From positions 1 through 6,187 of the forward strand of contig JAFRSL010000072.1 in assembly GCA_017427625.1 (NCBI GenBank): a DNA stretch of 6,187 bases, given 5' to 3'. The stretch comes from Synergistaceae bacterium. GTDB lineage: Bacteria > Synergistota > Synergistia > Synergistales > Aminobacteriaceae. Positions 6,113-6,187 of the stretch are shown piece by piece (position 1 is the first letter of the stretch; each line of letters opens with the position of its first letter). Under the pieces are notes generated by a model. That model was not told the DNA's origin. It saw only the letters and a list, made by a program, of their open reading frames with translations, and searched no databases. The position numbers were made by a program, and so were the translations under genes.

Positions 6113-6187
6113 TAACGTTACAGGATTTGCACCCCGTCAAAGGCTCAACCCATAAGGCCAAGCGTCTCGGCCAGGGCATCGGCTCAG
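6109..6187 (+). CDS. rplO: 50S ribosomal protein L15, N-terminal part (3' end outside window)
   Basis: Only 26 codons are visible before the window ends. L15 is a 23S rRNA-binding protein involved in late 50S assembly. The fragment begins [20 protein letters not shown] and then GQGIGS. This fits the L15 start (MxLxxLxPxxGSxxxxKRxGRGxGSG), with Leu/Gln where Val/Arg are often found (RVGRG becomes RLGQG). The start is ATG 6109, overlapping the rpmD stop by four bases (ATGA), with GGGAGGT at 6096-6102 six bases upstream. The location after rpmD is the normal spc order. The call rests on position and the short N-terminal motif; the rest lies outside the window. Confidence 0.93.
   Translation, partial: MITLQDLHPVKGSTHKAKRLGQGIGS

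Noticed and set aside
5955..6179. 74-codon minus-strand frame over rpmD and rplO
   Set aside because: Antisense to recognisable L30 and L15 and without any recognisable motif.
1..6187. Undescribed system, mobile element, CRISPR array or RNA gene
   Set aside because: Almost every base is accounted for by ribosomal protein genes in the standard order; there are no long repeats, tRNA-like sequences or foreign genes.

Overview
The window is a 6.2 kb piece of the conserved bacterial S10-spc ribosomal protein gene cluster, all on the + strand and coding almost end to end. The order is rplB (3' end)-rpsS-rplV-rpsC-rplP-rpmC-rpsQ-rplN-rplX-rplE-rpsN(Z)-rpsH-rplF-rplR-rpsE-rpmD-rplO (5' end). This is the canonical bacterial order, with no insertion, loss or rearrangement. 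Fourteen genes are complete and two are cut by the window edges (rplB on the left, rplO on the right).

Layout: positions 1-2596 are the distal part of the S10 operon (L2, S19, L22, S3, L16, L29, S17). Positions 2600-6187 are the proximal spc operon (L14, L24, L5, S14, S8, L6, L18, S5, L30, L15). Only 3 bases separate rpsQ from rplN, so no separate spc promoter or S10 terminator is visible and the two operons appear to be transcribed as one unit here. The largest gap between genes is 17 bases. Several pairs overlap: rpmC/rpsQ by 11, rpsE/rpmD by 14, rpmD/rplO by 4 and rplR/rpsE by 1. Most Shine-Dalgarno sequences lie inside the last codons of the upstream gene, which fits translational coupling of a long polycistronic message.

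The products assemble together on the two ribosomal subunits. S19, S3, S17, S14, S8 and S5 belong to the 30S subunit. L2, L22, L16, L29, L14, L24, L5, L6, L18, L30 and L15 belong to the 50S subunit.

The organism is a bacterium with moderate GC content (about half by eye). S14 is the short zinc-binding (type Z, C+) form, and L24 carries a four-cysteine zinc-ribbon tail rather than the Cys-less E. coli form. These traits exclude close relatives of E. coli and fit Firmicutes-like, Synergistota-like or similar lineages. I lean weakly to Synergistota from the general look of the proteins, but cannot prove it without a search. Strong Shine-Dalgarno sequences (AGGAGG type) show standard initiation.

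I found no undescribed system, mobile element, RNA gene, CRISPR array or non-ribosomal gene. The items in Part 2 are small-scale observations: junction architecture, a forced TTG start, a recurring junction motif and unusual residues in L22, L2, L15, S5 and S14.
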